From Providencia stuartii (GTDB lineage: Bacteria; Pseudomonadota; Gammaproteobacteria; Enterobacterales; Enterobacteriaceae), in assembly GCF_029277985.1 (NCBI RefSeq), contig NZ_CP119546.1, forward strand, positions 2,914,001-2,978,000: 64,000 nucleotides of DNA, read 5' to 3'. Below, piece after piece: positions 53,903-63,670 of this stretch; position 1 is the stretch's first letter, and the number at the start of each line of letters is the position of its first letter. The position numbers were made by a program, and so were the translations under genes. The notes beneath the pieces are model-generated. The model did not search any database. It saw nothing but the letters and a program-made list of their open reading frames with translations, and was not told the origin of the DNA.

Positions 53903-54343
53903 ATGAGAATTCAAGCCGCTACCCCATCACAATACAATGAAATTATTGATGTTTGGGAGTCATCCGTCAGAGCAACACACGATTTTTTACCTGAAGCAAC
54001 GTTACAGAAATTAAAAGTCGCCATCTATAAAGAGTATTTACCGCAACTCTCAGTCTATGTTGCGGTTACTGAAGATAATAAAATAACTGGGTTTATCGGT
54101 GTTGACCAAAATAAACTAGAGATGCTATTTATTTCACAATCTCATCGAGGTTCAGGGATCGGCAAACAATTACTTCGTTTTGCTATTGAGCAACTCGCAA
54201 TTACTGACGTTGATGTGAATGAGCAAAATCCACAGGCCATTGGTTTTTACCAGCATATGGGATTTAGGCAATTTGCACGCTCAGAAAAAGATGGTGAAGG
54301 TAATCCCTTCCCCATTCTTCATCTGAGGCTACACACAAAATAA
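53903..54343 (+). CDS. GNAT acetyltransferase, YjaB-like
   Basis: This 146-residue acetyltransferase resembles E. coli YjaB: IDVWESSVRATHDFL at the N-terminus, LEMLFISQSHRGSGIGKQLLRFA with the acetyl-CoA loop RGSGIG, and DVNEQNPQAIGFYQHMGFRQFARSE. The DVNEQN-QA-GFY block is characteristic of this group. The substrate is unknown. TTAGGAG supplies a good ribosome site. Only 14 nt separate it from the next acetyltransferase gene, so the two form an operon. Confidence 0.82.
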   Translation: MRIQAATPSQYNEIIDVWESSVRATHDFLPEATLQKLKVAIYKEYLPQLSVYVAVTEDNKITGFIGVDQNKLEMLFISQSHRGSGIGKQLLRFAIEQLAITDVDVNEQNPQAIGFYQHMGFRQFARSEKDGEGNPFPILHLRLHTK

Positions 54344-54357
54344 TATAAGGCTTTTAT

Positions 54358-54912
54358 ATGTCAATTATTACACTTGAAACTCCCCGCTTACTTCTACGTG
54401 GCTGGACTGAACAAGACAAAGCGCTGTTTTTTGAAATGAATAGTTCCCCTGAAGTCATGCGTTATTTTCCTTTCGTATTAAATAAATCACAAAGCGATCA
54501 CTTTATGGATACGATTATGGCGCGATTTGCCAGCCAAGGAGGATGGGGATTGTGGGCTGTTGAGTTAAAGTCGACACATGAATTAATTGGTTTTGTTGGT
54601 CTAAATATTCCCGAATATCAATTTCCTTTCTCGCCGTGTACCGAAATTGGATGGCGATTACGTCCTCAATATTGGCGACAAGGTTATACCATTGAAGCGG
54701 CTCAAGCTGCAATTCAGTTTGCTTTTAATCAACTGAAATTAAATGAGATCGTTGCTTTCACCGCGGTCGCTAACACACCTTCTGAGGGCGTGATGAAAAA
54801 ATTGGGCATGACGAAAGCCCCTGAAAACTTTGCTCATCCCGCCCTCCCTGAAGGCCATTGGCTACAAGAGCATGTATTATATCGTCTACAAAACCCTTAT
54901 TTATCAAATTAA
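54358..54912 (+). CDS. GNAT acetyltransferase, RimJ/RimL-like
   Basis: This 184-residue protein is a GNAT domain of the RimJ/RimL group (Pfam Acetyltransf_3 type): LETPRLLLRGWTEQDKALFFEMNSSPEVMRYFPF at the N-terminus, EIGWRLRPQYWRQGYTIEAAQAAIQFAF with the acetyl-CoA loop, then VAFTAVANTPSEGVMKKLGM. Members acetylate protein N-termini, antibiotics or small amines; none can be inferred here. It follows the YjaB-like gene by 14 nt and is co-transcribed. It converges on the YbaK-type gene with a gap of seven bases, so the transcripts probably overlap. Confidence 0.82.
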   Translation: MSIITLETPRLLLRGWTEQDKALFFEMNSSPEVMRYFPFVLNKSQSDHFMDTIMARFASQGGWGLWAVELKSTHELIGFVGLNIPEYQFPFSPCTEIGWRLRPQYWRQGYTIEAAQAAIQFAFNQLKLNEIVAFTAVANTPSEGVMKKLGMTKAPENFAHPALPEGHWLQEHVLYRLQNPYLSN

Positions 54913-54919
54913 TCCATCA

Positions 54920-55378
54920 TTATTGCCAAATATCGATCCAAGAACCTTGAGTAAGTTCTAACATGCGCTGAGGTGAAATACGTAATGCACTGTTAACCGA
55001 CCCTGCGGCAGGTAGTACCTCAGTATATTGTTGTAGCGATATATCACAATATACCGCTAACGCTGAAGGTAAACCAAAAGGACAAACACCCCCAACAGGG
55101 TGGCTGGTTAACTCGACCACCTCATCCGCTCTGAGCATTCTTGCTTTCGAACCGAGAGCCTGTTTGACCTTTTGATTATCCAAACGAGCCTCTCCTGCAC
55201 ACACGACAAGGATAACCTCATTTTTTACTTTTAGTGATAGGGTCTTCGCTATCTGATTAGGCTCGACATTATGAACAAGTGCGGCTTGCTGAACAGTGGC
55301 TGTCACCCCGTCAGTCTCAATAATCTCGATATCAGGAGCATGTTGGGCGATAAACTTTCTAACAGATTCTATACTCAT
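54920..55378 (-). CDS. YbaK/EbsC family aminoacyl-tRNA deacylase
   Basis: This 152-residue protein is a free-standing YbaK/prolyl-tRNA editing domain. Recognisable features are AKTLSLKVKNEVILVVCAGEARLDNQKVKQALG and HPVGGVCPFGLPSALAVYCD, where the GGVCPFG loop and the Lys in AKTL are typical of the active site. Such proteins hydrolyse mischarged tRNA, for example Cys- or Ala-tRNA(Pro), in trans. Which tRNA this one clears is not evident. It is distinct from E. coli YbaK and YeaK, so I give no symbol. The gene stands alone on its strand, convergent to the acetyltransferase pair. Confidence 0.82.
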   Translation of the reverse strand: MSIESVRKFIAQHAPDIEIIETDGVTATVQQAALVHNVEPNQIAKTLSLKVKNEVILVVCAGEARLDNQKVKQALGSKARMLRADEVVELTSHPVGGVCPFGLPSALAVYCDISLQQYTEVLPAAGSVNSALRISPQRMLELTQGSWIDIWQ

Positions 55379-55533
55379 CGTTGTACTCTTTTGTTATGGT
55401 TTGCAAGTGATTATTATTTTTTCGTTTATTGCTTTAGAAATTAAAAAACACCATTAGGTGCCGCAAATTAATGAAAACCACCACCCTAAAATAGGATGTT
55501 TTTAATGAAAACTTTTCAGAAAATGTGCGTTTT

Positions 55534-56214
55534 TTAGCTCTCGGTGCTCACATCACAATGATTTGCTGAATAACGGAGAGCATGCTGAATATGATGGTAT
55601 AATTGGTGAGTTAGCTTATCATACTCAGGTTCTAAGCCTTTTTCATAAGCTAAAAAAGGCGCTGAATCATTCCATGAACCCATCCCACCAAAAACCCAAG
55701 CACCACAAGCCACATCAAATAAGCATTCACAAAGCATTTCATTATTTTTAACTGGTTTTAATAGTTTTTCTGCTTGTGATCTAAAAATAGCGGCAAAACC
55801 TGTTTCCCCAATTTGCATTGCTAGCCGTTCAATTTCTTGTAGCGTCTTTAAAAATGCCTGTTGATTATGTCCTTCATTTTGCAATGACGATATGGATTGT
55901 TCCGCCACAGTCTCAATTAAAACTGCATTTTCTCCCGTCCATTCCAAAGTAAACAATTTTACACATACATCACCATCCGCGATGACGATCTGTTGTTGTT
56001 GATTGAAATAAACCTGTTTGCTTATCATTCCATCCAGATAATCGCGTAATTTATCAAGGAAATATGTAATTTCTACCGTTCTGATAACCTCAACACCCGC
56101 TTGGTTACATAATACCCAATGTTTCACATAAGACATTTTTTGCAATAATAAAATATCTTTTTCCCGCTTCATTGCCCTCACAAAACAGTACGCAATATAT
56201 TGATCAGCCCGCAT
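55534..56214 (-). CDS. Unrecognised cytosolic protein
   Basis: I do not recognise this 226-residue product. It has no signal peptide or membrane segment when started at the ATG 56214 (MRADQYIAYC), which has AGGA seven bases upstream; the open frame adds 21 hydrophobic codons before that, without a ribosome site. Visible features are a helical middle (SLQNEGHNQQAFLKTLQEIERLAMQIGE), several cysteines and a distinctive CGAWVFGGMGSWND segment near the C-terminus. A Gly- and Trp-rich GGMGSWND motif recalls some small hypothetical and immunity-like proteins, but this is a faint impression. It follows the fdnGHI terminator and so has its own promoter. Confidence 0.6.
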   Translation of the reverse strand: MRADQYIAYCFVRAMKREKDILLLQKMSYVKHWVLCNQAGVEVIRTVEITYFLDKLRDYLDGMISKQVYFNQQQQIVIADGDVCVKLFTLEWTGENAVLIETVAEQSISSLQNEGHNQQAFLKTLQEIERLAMQIGETGFAAIFRSQAEKLLKPVKNNEMLCECLFDVACGAWVFGGMGSWNDSAPFLAYEKGLEPEYDKLTHQLYHHIQHALRYSANHCDVSTES

Positions 56215-56269
56215 TATTTTTCCTATGACAACATTCGTGATAAAGAACATTAGCAAAAAAACATACAAA

Positions 56270-56297
56270 AAAGCCACCGCATAAAATGACGGTGGCT
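56270..56297 (-). terminator. Intrinsic terminator of the fdnGHI operon
   Basis: On the minus strand AGCCACCG and CGGTGGCT form a perfect 8-bp stem around a ten-base loop, followed by six T. It starts about 22 nt after the fdnI stop. Confidence 0.88.
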
Positions 56298-56319
56298 CAA
56301 ATAACGGCAGTTTATAAGC

Positions 56320-56973
56320 TTACGGTTTGTTTTTTTCCGCTTCCGCCTCTTTCGCTTCAACTTCACGATACCAACGAGGGTGATGTTTTTTCGCCCAACG
56401 TCGGCTGACTTTACCTTCTACCATGCCTTTAATCGACCCTTTAACCCAAAAAGCCATGTACATATGGATCAAAATGGCATGAATTAAGATGATGGCTGCT
56501 GCTGCATGAATAAATAAGCTCCAGCGAACCATCCACATTGGGAAGATATGCGCAAAATAAGGACGCCATATTATGATGCCAGTCGCTAAGAGTACAAAAA
56601 TCATACTCATAATGCTCCAAAACATCATTTTTTGCCCAGCGTTATATTTTCCTACATCCGCTACATGGTGTTCATTACCTTTTAAAACTTCAACGATGTT
56701 CTTAATCCAAGGTAAATCCTGTTTATCCGGAATGTTATGTTTCACAAAACGGAAAAACATAAACATCAACACCACAAAAATTAATACACCAAAGAAAGGA
56801 TGCAGAATCCGTCCCATTTGCGGCGTTCCGAAGGTTTCTGTCAGCCATTGCAATGTTGGGAAAAATAGGGCAATCCCTGACAAAGCAACTAAAAAGAAGC
56901 AGATAACCACGGTCCAGTGGCATGCTCGGTCAATAAATTTTGTCCGAACAATCATTTTGCTCTTTTTACTCAT
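56320..56973 (-). CDS. fdnI: Formate dehydrogenase-N cytochrome b556 subunit FdnI
   Basis: FdnI is the inner-membrane diheme cytochrome b that passes electrons from formate, via FdnH, to menaquinone. The 217-residue product has four membrane helices and matches E. coli FdnI very closely: [30 protein letters not shown] at the N-terminus, [10 protein letters not shown], and [29 protein letters not shown] with the heme-ligand histidines. I use the ATG at 56973 (MSKKSKMIV) to match the E. coli start, preceded by GGAGGA; it overlaps the fdnH stop by 8 nt. The frame opens further upstream only because it runs through fdnH. Confidence 0.94.
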   Translation of the reverse strand: MSKKSKMIVRTKFIDRACHWTVVICFFLVALSGIALFFPTLQWLTETFGTPQMGRILHPFFGVLIFVVLMFMFFRFVKHNIPDKQDLPWIKNIVEVLKGNEHHVADVGKYNAGQKMMFWSIMSMIFVLLATGIIIWRPYFAHIFPMWMVRWSLFIHAAAAIILIHAILIHMYMAFWVKGSIKGMVEGKVSRRWAKKHHPRWYREVEAKEAEAEKNKP

Positions 56974-57847
56974 GACCATCTTCCTCCTCTTCATCATCCA
57001 CTTCTTTATTAGGACCAATTCCAACATAGTGGAAAATTAGCCCTGCAAAAGTGGCAATAAAGCCCACCACTGAAAGTGGTTTTAACACCGCCTTCCACAG
57101 GTTAATTGGGGTATCAATTTGCGGATTTTTCGGTAAACCATGATATAACTCTGGATTATCCGCATGTTGTAGCACATACATTACATGAGTACCGCCAACA
57201 CCCTCTGGATCATAGATCCCCGCATTTTTAAAACCACGTTTTTGTAGCTTATCAACACGTTCGGAAGCGTACTCCAGCATTTCTCTTTTGGTACCGAAAT
57301 GGATCGCGCCTGTTGGACAAGTTTTCACACAAGCAGGCTCTTGCCCTACAGCAACCCTATCCACACACAGTGTACATTTATAAACACGGTTATCTTTTGG
57401 ATTTAAACGCGGGATATTGAACGGGCAACCCGCGATACAATACCCACAACCAATACAGTGCTCAGATTGAAAGTCCACGATACCATTTGCGTATTGAATG
57501 ATTGCTCCCGCCGACGGACAGGCTTTTAAACACCCAGGGTCCGTACAATGCATGCAACCATCTTTACGAATTAACCACTCTAGCTTGCCATTTTCAGTGG
57601 TTTCGCTAAATCGCATCACGGTCCATGATTTCGCGCTCAAATCCATTGGGTTATCGTAAACACCAACGCAATGACCGACTTCATCACGAATATCGTTCCA
57701 TTCTGAACACGCAACCTGACAGGCTTTACAACCAATACAGGATGTCACATCTATCAGTTTCGCAACTTCAAACTTATCATCACGCGCCTGTGGGGGAGGC
57801 GTAATGCTATTGGTCGCGGAACGTTTAATAATGTCTTGAGATTGCAT
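56966..57847 (-). CDS. fdnH: Formate dehydrogenase-N iron-sulfur subunit FdnH
   Basis: FdnH carries four [4Fe-4S] clusters between the catalytic FdnG and the cytochrome FdnI. The 293-residue product shows the cysteine groups [35 protein letters not shown] and CTLCVDR with CVKTC, followed by a single C-terminal membrane helix ([21 protein letters not shown]) and an acidic tail. GGGAGG precedes the ATG. It starts 12 nt after fdnG and overlaps fdnI, so it is a tight operon. Confidence 0.95.
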   Translation of the reverse strand: MQSQDIIKRSATNSITPPPQARDDKFEVAKLIDVTSCIGCKACQVACSEWNDIRDEVGHCVGVYDNPMDLSAKSWTVMRFSETTENGKLEWLIRKDGCMHCTDPGCLKACPSAGAIIQYANGIVDFQSEHCIGCGYCIAGCPFNIPRLNPKDNRVYKCTLCVDRVAVGQEPACVKTCPTGAIHFGTKREMLEYASERVDKLQKRGFKNAGIYDPEGVGGTHVMYVLQHADNPELYHGLPKNPQIDTPINLWKAVLKPLSVVGFIATFAGLIFHYVGIGPNKEVDDEEEEDGHE

Positions 57848-57859
57848 TCGTTCCCTCCC

Positions 57860-60800
57860 TTACGCCTTCTCGATATTAACTAAAAACGCTTTATACTCAG
57901 GAGTTTGAGAGTTCGCGTCACCAACAGATGGAGTTAATGTATTCGTAATAAACCCTTTTTGGGTTGCACCTTCAAAGCCCCAATGGATAGGTAGCCCGAC
58001 CGTTTCGATCGGTTTGCCATCCACCATTAATGTCTGCAATCGTTGAGTGACCACAGCCACCGCTTTAATGAAGCCACGTTTACTGCTGACTTTAACCTTA
58101 TCGCCATTCACGATGCCTTTCGCTTTTGCCAGAGTTTCGCTAATCTCCACAAATTGCTCAGGCTGTACAATCGCATTCAAACGAGCATGCTTAGTCCATG
58201 TATGGAAATGTTCAGTTAAACGATAAGTGGTACCGACATAAGGGAATTGCTCGTGATTTCCGAGGCGTTTTTTATCTTCCTCAAAAATACGTGCTGCTGG
58301 GTTTGAAACCACATTCGGGTGCAACGGGTTAGTTCCTAATGGCGTTTCAAATGGTTCGTAATGCTCAGGGAATGGACCTTCCGCCATTTTATCAATCGCA
58401 AACAAACGACCTAAACCTTCCGGTTGCATAATAAATGGTCCAGTTCCTACTTCAGGCGCAGAAGCATTGAAGTCAGGAATATCATTACCGACCCATTTTT
58501 TGCCATTCCATTCAATCAAGATGCGTTTTTTATCCCATGGCTTACCTTGTGTATCACAAGAAGCACGGTTATAAATGACGCGACGATTGAGTGGCCATGC
58601 CCAAGCCCAGCCTAATGTGTTACCAATGCCAGATGGGTCGCTATTATCACGATTTGCCATCTGATTGCCTTTTTCTGTCCAGCTACCTGTATAGATCCAG
58701 CAAGATGATGCCGTAGAACCATCATCGCGTAATAACGCAAAAGAACTGAGTAGCTCGCCTTTTTTCGCTTGCAAATTACCATCCGCATCATAGAGGTCAG
58801 CCAATGCAATACCGTTATTTTCCTTGGCTACTTCTTCTGATTCAGGATGGAATTGACGCTTGTAATCCCAACGCATCTGCATAAGCGGATCACGACCCTG
58901 ACCACCTTCTTGCTCATAAAGCTCACGGATTTTATACAAAATGCCGGTTAGGATTTGACCATCATTACGTGCTTCACCAGGTGCATCTGCGGCTTTCCAG
59001 TGCCACTGTAGCCAACGGCCTGAATTAGCGATCGAACCATCTTCCTCAGCAAAACATGTTGATGGCAAACGGAATACCTCAGTTTGAATGGATGCCGTAT
59101 CAACATCATTCATTTCACCATGGTTTTGCCAGAAGTTAGCCGTTTCAGTGACGAGTGGGTCAACAACAATTAAATACTTCAGTTTACTTAAGCAGCTAAC
59201 CACTTTGTTTTTATCTGGGAATGACGCAACAGGGTTAAAGCCTTGGCAAATATAGCCATTGACTTGTTCTTTGCTCATCATGTCAAAATACTTCATCACA
59301 TCATAAGCTTGATCCCATTTTGGTAACCAGTCATAACCCCATTGGTTATCTTTTTGTGCCGCATCACCATAGAAAGACTTCATCAAGCTAACAAAGAATT
59401 TTGGATAATTACTCCAATAGTTAACCTGATTGGGTAAAGTGGCTTTTGGCGTATTCGCGGCCAAATAACTCTCCACCGTCAGCATTTTTTCAGATGGCAA
59501 AGTGAGATAGCCAGGTAAGCTAGTCGATAACAAGCCCAAATCGGTAAGACCTTGGATGTTTGAGTGTCCACGTAGCGCATTGACTCCGCCACCTGCCATT
59601 CCCATGTTACCCAATAGCAATTGGATCATCGCCATTGTGCGAATATTTTGCGCGCCAACCGTATGTTGGGTCCAACCTAATGCATACAAGAAAGTCGTTG
59701 TCCTATCCGCCACACTTGTTGAAGCTAAGATTTCACAAACTTTCAAGAAGTCATCTTTCGGTGTACCACAAATTTGTTCTACAATTTCAGGTGTATAACG
59801 AGAAACATGCTGCTTCAGTAAGTTCCATACACAACGTGGGTTTTGTAGCGTGTCATCACGTAGTGCGTGACCATTTTCATCAAATTGGTAGTTCCATGTC
59901 GTTTTGTCATAAGCACGTTTTTCCGCGTTATAACCACTAAATAAACCATCCTCAAAGCTGAAATCATCTCTGACCAACAACGCTGCGTTGGTATAGTGTT
60001 GAACATACTCCGCATTAATTTTATTATTTTCAATCAGATATAGCAGAACCCCTGATAAGAAAGTAATATCAGTACCTGAGCGAATTGGTATGTAGTGATC
60101 GGCCACAGATGCCGTACGAGTGAAACGCGGATCGATCACAATCAGTGTCGCATCGTTGTTATTCTTCGCTTCTATCGCCCAACGGAACCCAACAGGGTGA
60201 GCTTCCGCAGCATTTCCGCCCATCACAACAACAACATTCGCATTTTTAATATCAACCCAGTGGTTGGTCATCGCACCGCGACCAAATGTTGGAGCAAGAC
60301 TTGCTACCGTTGGTCCGTGTCAGACACGTGCTTGGTTATCGACGGCTAACATGCCGAGGGAACGTGCAAATTTCTGAGTTAACATACCCGTTTCGTTGCT
60401 TGCCGCTGATGCACAAAGCATCCCCGTCGATAACCAACGATTTACTGTTGTACCTTGTTCATTTTTTTCGATGAAATTGGCATCACGATCATCTTTCATT
60501 AACCGTGCAATGCGGGTAAAGGCATCATCCCAACTGATGCGTTGCCATTTATCAGAACCTGGCGCGCGATATTCAGGATAACGTAAGCGGTTTTCACTAT
60601 GGATATAATCCAGTAGCCCAGCCCCTTTAGGGCATAAAGCTCCTCGATTGACAGGATGATCAGGGTCCCCTTCAACATGGAAAATAGCAGATTTAGCATT
60701 CATGGCACCATCGCCCATGCTATAAATTAATAATCCACAACCTACAGAACAGTAAGTACAAGTATTACGAGTCTCTTTAGACCTGAGTAATTTATATTCA

Positions 60801-60907
60801 CGTACATTAGCCATTGCCATTGAAGGCATAAAACCTAACGCAGCTACTGTCGTACCTGCCATCCCGCCGGCACAGATTTTAAAAAACTTTCTGCGACTGA
60901 CGTTCAT
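57860..60907 (-). CDS. fdnG: Formate dehydrogenase-N selenocysteine subunit FdnG
   Basis: FdnG is the periplasmic catalytic subunit that oxidises formate at a molybdenum-bis-MGD centre. It appears as two open frames because codon 196 is UGA (60320-60322), read as selenocysteine: the context is AVDNQARV-Sec-HGPTVASLAPT, as in E. coli. Read through, the protein has 1015 residues, the same as E. coli FdnG. It has a twin-arginine signal (SRRKFFK) and the [4Fe-4S] ligands Cys50, Cys53, Cys57 and Cys92. The bases after the UGA closely follow those of the E. coli SECIS hairpin. The absence of fdhE after fdnI and the FNR box upstream favour the anaerobic, nitrate-linked enzyme over aerobic FdoG. Confidence 0.96.
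60320..60322 (-). other. fdnG: Selenocysteine codon (UGA, residue 196 of FdnG)
   Basis: This in-frame TGA lies in GTC-TGA-CAC-GGA. Protein homology continues without a break on both sides and the position equals that of Sec196 in E. coli FdnG. It requires SelB and tRNA-Sec encoded elsewhere. Confidence 0.95.
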
Positions 60908-61043
60908 TGCTTCCCTCTTTATATTTATTGTATAAATCGGAGGGAGAATATCAACGTATGATAATTATATATTGCCTAAAATCAATGAATGTGAAAATAA
61001 AAGGTAAATTAATATTAACTGAGTAGTTAATCCTCAATTAAAT

Positions 61044-61087
61044 ATACTACTAATAGAGTAATATTTTAAAATAATGATACAGATCAA
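61044..61087 (-). promoter_or_regulatory. FNR-dependent promoter of fdnGHI
   Basis: On the minus strand TTGATCTGTATCAT (61074-61087) matches the FNR consensus TTGAT-N4-ATCAA at 9 of 10 positions. A -10-like TAGTAT lies at 61044-61049, which puts the FNR centre near -42, the place for direct activation. TACTACT-AA-TAGAGTA (61045-61060) loosely resembles a NarL 7-2-7 site but overlaps the -10, unlike the upstream NarL site in E. coli. The rest of the 411-nt gap to ynfA holds nothing else I can name. Confidence 0.72.
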
Positions 61088-61318
61088 ATAACAAGAAAAC
61101 ACATTAAATATAAAAACAAAGTCAGGATCAATTTTTAGCGTATAACACTTGCCTCAATAATAAACGCTTACTTAATTTAAATTAAGTTTTCCTTATCAAT
61201 ATTCACTAAATCATCTCTACTCTGACACGCCTTCTATATTAAAAAAATTTATTAATAATAAAAAAGCACTCTATTCCCATAACTAAAATTTACATTTTTA
61301 TGTCAAATTAATTTAACT

Positions 61319-61642
61319 TTATTTCCAACCGCTAATAATAATTCCAGCACCAATAAATACCACCAGCGCACCAATCCAATCGGTTGTCGTCAGAGAGACG
61401 CCATCCACCACACGTAACCATAATAATGCTGTAGCAATATAAATTCCACCATAAGTTGCATAAATTCTGCCGCTAGACTCAGGGTGGAGCGTCAGTAACC
61501 ACACAAACACCATAAGGCACAGCGCCGCAGGTAATAATACCCATGCACCAGCTTGTTTTTTCATCCACAAATAAGGGAAATAACAACCTGCAATTTCAGC
61601 TAACGCAGTTAAGAAAAACAAACCAATAATTTTTAATGACAT
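61319..61642 (-). CDS. ynfA: YnfA family small membrane protein
   Basis: This 107-residue protein has four membrane helices and belongs to the UPF0060/YnfA family, related to small multidrug resistance (SMR) pumps. Typical features are [18 protein letters not shown] with a membrane-embedded Glu, and [24 protein letters not shown]. Work on E. coli and Shigella YnfA reports efflux of some dyes and drugs; the natural substrate is not settled. It lies 30 nt after the LysR gene on the same strand and may be co-transcribed with it. Confidence 0.88.
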   Translation of the reverse strand: MSLKIIGLFFLTALAEIAGCYFPYLWMKKQAGAWVLLPAALCLMVFVWLLTLHPESSGRIYATYGGIYIATALLWLRVVDGVSLTTTDWIGALVVFIGAGIIISGWK

Positions 61643-61672
61643 AATAATATTCTCTAACGTAGGGTCTAGGGC

Positions 61673-62578
61673 TCAAACACGAGGAACTTTGATGACTTGA
61701 TTATTTGACTTTAATAATTCGATACATTCCTGTGCACCGCGTTTTAATACCTGCCCTTTTAAACAAACTATATGAATCGGTAACTCTAACCCATTTGGCG
61801 TATTTTTAAACTCTAATCGCTTAAGCGTACCGTGTTTTAACTTATCTTTAATTAATGAAATTGGTAAGTTACCCCACCCCATTCCGGCTTCAACTAAACC
61901 TAATGCCATTGCAAAGTTATCTGTTCGCCAATAATTACTTGCCACAACGGCACGAATATCACTCAACTCATGTTCAAAACTGGTTATGACAATCTGCCGA
62001 GTTTGAACAAGATCTTCCATATATAAAGAAGATGCCTGTTTAATCGATGGATGAGCCGCTGAAATGGTTGCAACCAACAATTCATAACCAATACATTGGA
62101 ATTGTTCTTGAGCGTTAACAGAAATACCACCAAAGGCAATCGCAAGGTGTAGGCGGTTCTGGTGTAATAACGACAGAATGTCATCTTGGGGGGCCGTCAT
62201 TAACTCGACGTGCATTAAAGGATAACGCTGACTCAATGTTTTCAATGAATCAAATAATAAATTGGGGTTAATGCCTTCTGCAATCCCGATAGTTAAGATG
62301 CTTTCCACCCCTTGTGTTAACTCTCGCGAAAAAACATTTAACTGCCGCAGATTATCGACAATGGTACGCGCATAAGGCTCTAGAGAAAGGGCCTTTTCAG
62401 TAGGCTTAGGTTCTCTAGTATGCCTTTCAAACAGCAAAAAACCCAACTCAGCTTCCAAATTAGCGATCGCCATACTCACCGCAGAGGGAACTCGATGCAA
62501 CGCTCTTGCAGCAGCCGAAAATGAGCCTTTCTCCAGTACAGTCAAAAAGATAGTGAGATTTTCGCTATTAAATGGCAT
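61673..62578 (-). CDS. LysR-family transcriptional regulator
   Basis: This 301-residue regulator has an N-terminal winged helix-turn-helix (ENLTIFLTVLEKGSFSAAARALHRVPSAVSMAIANLEAELGFLLFERH) and a C-terminal two-lobed effector domain. The divergent gene, 98 nt away, encodes a PACE-type efflux pump, the arrangement seen for AceR/AceI in Acinetobacter, so control of that pump is likely; LysR proteins usually regulate the divergent neighbour. I use the ATG at 62578 (MPFNSENL) with AAAGG six bases upstream; a TTG two codons earlier also exists. The inducer is unknown. ynfA follows on the same strand. Confidence 0.87.
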   Translation of the reverse strand: MPFNSENLTIFLTVLEKGSFSAAARALHRVPSAVSMAIANLEAELGFLLFERHTREPKPTEKALSLEPYARTIVDNLRQLNVFSRELTQGVESILTIGIAEGINPNLLFDSLKTLSQRYPLMHVELMTAPQDDILSLLHQNRLHLAIAFGGISVNAQEQFQCIGYELLVATISAAHPSIKQASSLYMEDLVQTRQIVITSFEHELSDIRAVVASNYWRTDNFAMALGLVEAGMGWGNLPISLIKDKLKHGTLKRLEFKNTPNGLELPIHIVCLKGQVLKRGAQECIELLKSNNQVIKVPRV

Positions 62579-62676
62579 ATCCAACCTTTCAATTATATTG
62601 ATATTAGCTGACTTTTATTATCATCAATGTTGATTTAATTTACCAGACTAAAACACACAGTATGTAGGATAAAAAA

Positions 62677-63120
62677 ATGCAAGGTATCAAACGAAAAGTC
62701 GTTTTTATTACCGCCTATGAAGTGATTGGCTGGTTAATTTCATCACTGGCACTTGCCTTTCTTTCTGGTAATTCGGCAGAAACCACAGGGCCATTAGCGC
62801 TTGTTATCACGACGATTGCCGTGAGCTGGAATTTTATTTTCAATACCGCATTCGAATATTGGGAGTCAAAACAAACATCGAGGATCAGGACATTCCGTCG
62901 ACGGTTTGCCCATGCAATTTTATTTCAGCTAACCTTAGTGGTCTTTTTAATTCCACTTATTGCATGGTGGTTATCGGTTAGTTTGCTGCAAGCCTTAATA
63001 CTCGATTTTGCGTTAATTATATTTATTCCTATTTATACTTTCTTCTTTAATTGGGCTTTTGACAAAATATTTGGCTTACCTAAATCGGCCTTACCACAAG
63101 AAGAGAATATGATTCAGTAA
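62677..63120 (+). CDS. PACE-family multidrug efflux transporter (AceI-like)
   Basis: This 147-residue inner-membrane protein has four helices arranged as two tandem bacterial transmembrane pair domains. Family motifs are visible: RKVVFITAYEVIGWL with its membrane Glu in the first helix, WNFIFNTAFEYWE in the second, RFAHAILFQL in the third and FNWAFDKIFGLP at the end. Known PACE pumps export chlorhexidine, acriflavine and related biocides, with short-chain diamines as probable natural substrates. A LysR regulator is divergent from it. Substrate assignment is by family only. Confidence 0.87.
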   Translation: MQGIKRKVVFITAYEVIGWLISSLALAFLSGNSAETTGPLALVITTIAVSWNFIFNTAFEYWESKQTSRIRTFRRRFAHAILFQLTLVVFLIPLIAWWLSVSLLQALILDFALIIFIPIYTFFFNWAFDKIFGLPKSALPQEENMIQ

Positions 63121-63165
63121 TATGACGTTAATGATATGCCATCTTACATAAAGATGGCAAAGTCA

Positions 63166-63429
63166 TTAGCTTTTAACAAAAAATAAAGACACTTTTTTCG
63201 CTAGCGGTAAAACAATTAATACTGTCGGAAAAGCTATCATCCATGATAACAACCAAGAACTTAACCAAGGTGCGAATATTTCACTATTCAAGCCCAAGGC
63301 TTTTACAATACTAATAAAAGAAACAATACCGCTCATCACTAATGATAAGAAAAAAGGAATAAGAAAAATCAAAGCTCTGGTAGGAAGTTTGGGGATCCCC
63401 AAAATTGTATTTTTATTTTCTAATGACAT
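63166..63429 (-). CDS. DUF2798 family small membrane protein
   Basis: This 87-residue protein has two membrane helices (LPTRALIFLIPFFLSLVMSGIVSF and FAPWLSSWLLSWMIAFPTVLIVLPL), the layout of DUF2798. Function is unknown. It is convergent with the PACE efflux gene, 45 nt apart. TAGA-rich sequence before the ATG offers only a weak ribosome site. The stretch upstream to the next gene (about 240 nt) contains no feature I can name. Confidence 0.7.
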   Translation of the reverse strand: MSLENKNTILGIPKLPTRALIFLIPFFLSLVMSGIVSFISIVKALGLNSEIFAPWLSSWLLSWMIAFPTVLIVLPLAKKVSLFFVKS

Positions 63430-63670
63430 TCTATAGACTCCAAATTACACGCATACAACAGCATATAACTGTTGCATAACAAAGTTATATGCGTTGATTA
63501 ACGTAAACGCTTACGAGTCTTTTAGACCAATAGAAAGTCATATTTTAAGTATATCTTTCTGCTTGTCAAATAGTATATCTCAACAGTAATTCCGATCTTA
63601 ATTATCCATAACATGTGGTTGGCTCTTACCTAATGAGCAATTATTCTACAAACCCAACTCTGCTGATTAA

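Noticed and set aside
57860..60907. fdnG as a frameshifted or split pseudogene
   Set aside because: The break is one in-frame TGA at the exact selenocysteine position of FdnG; homology is continuous and the full length equals that of the E. coli protein.
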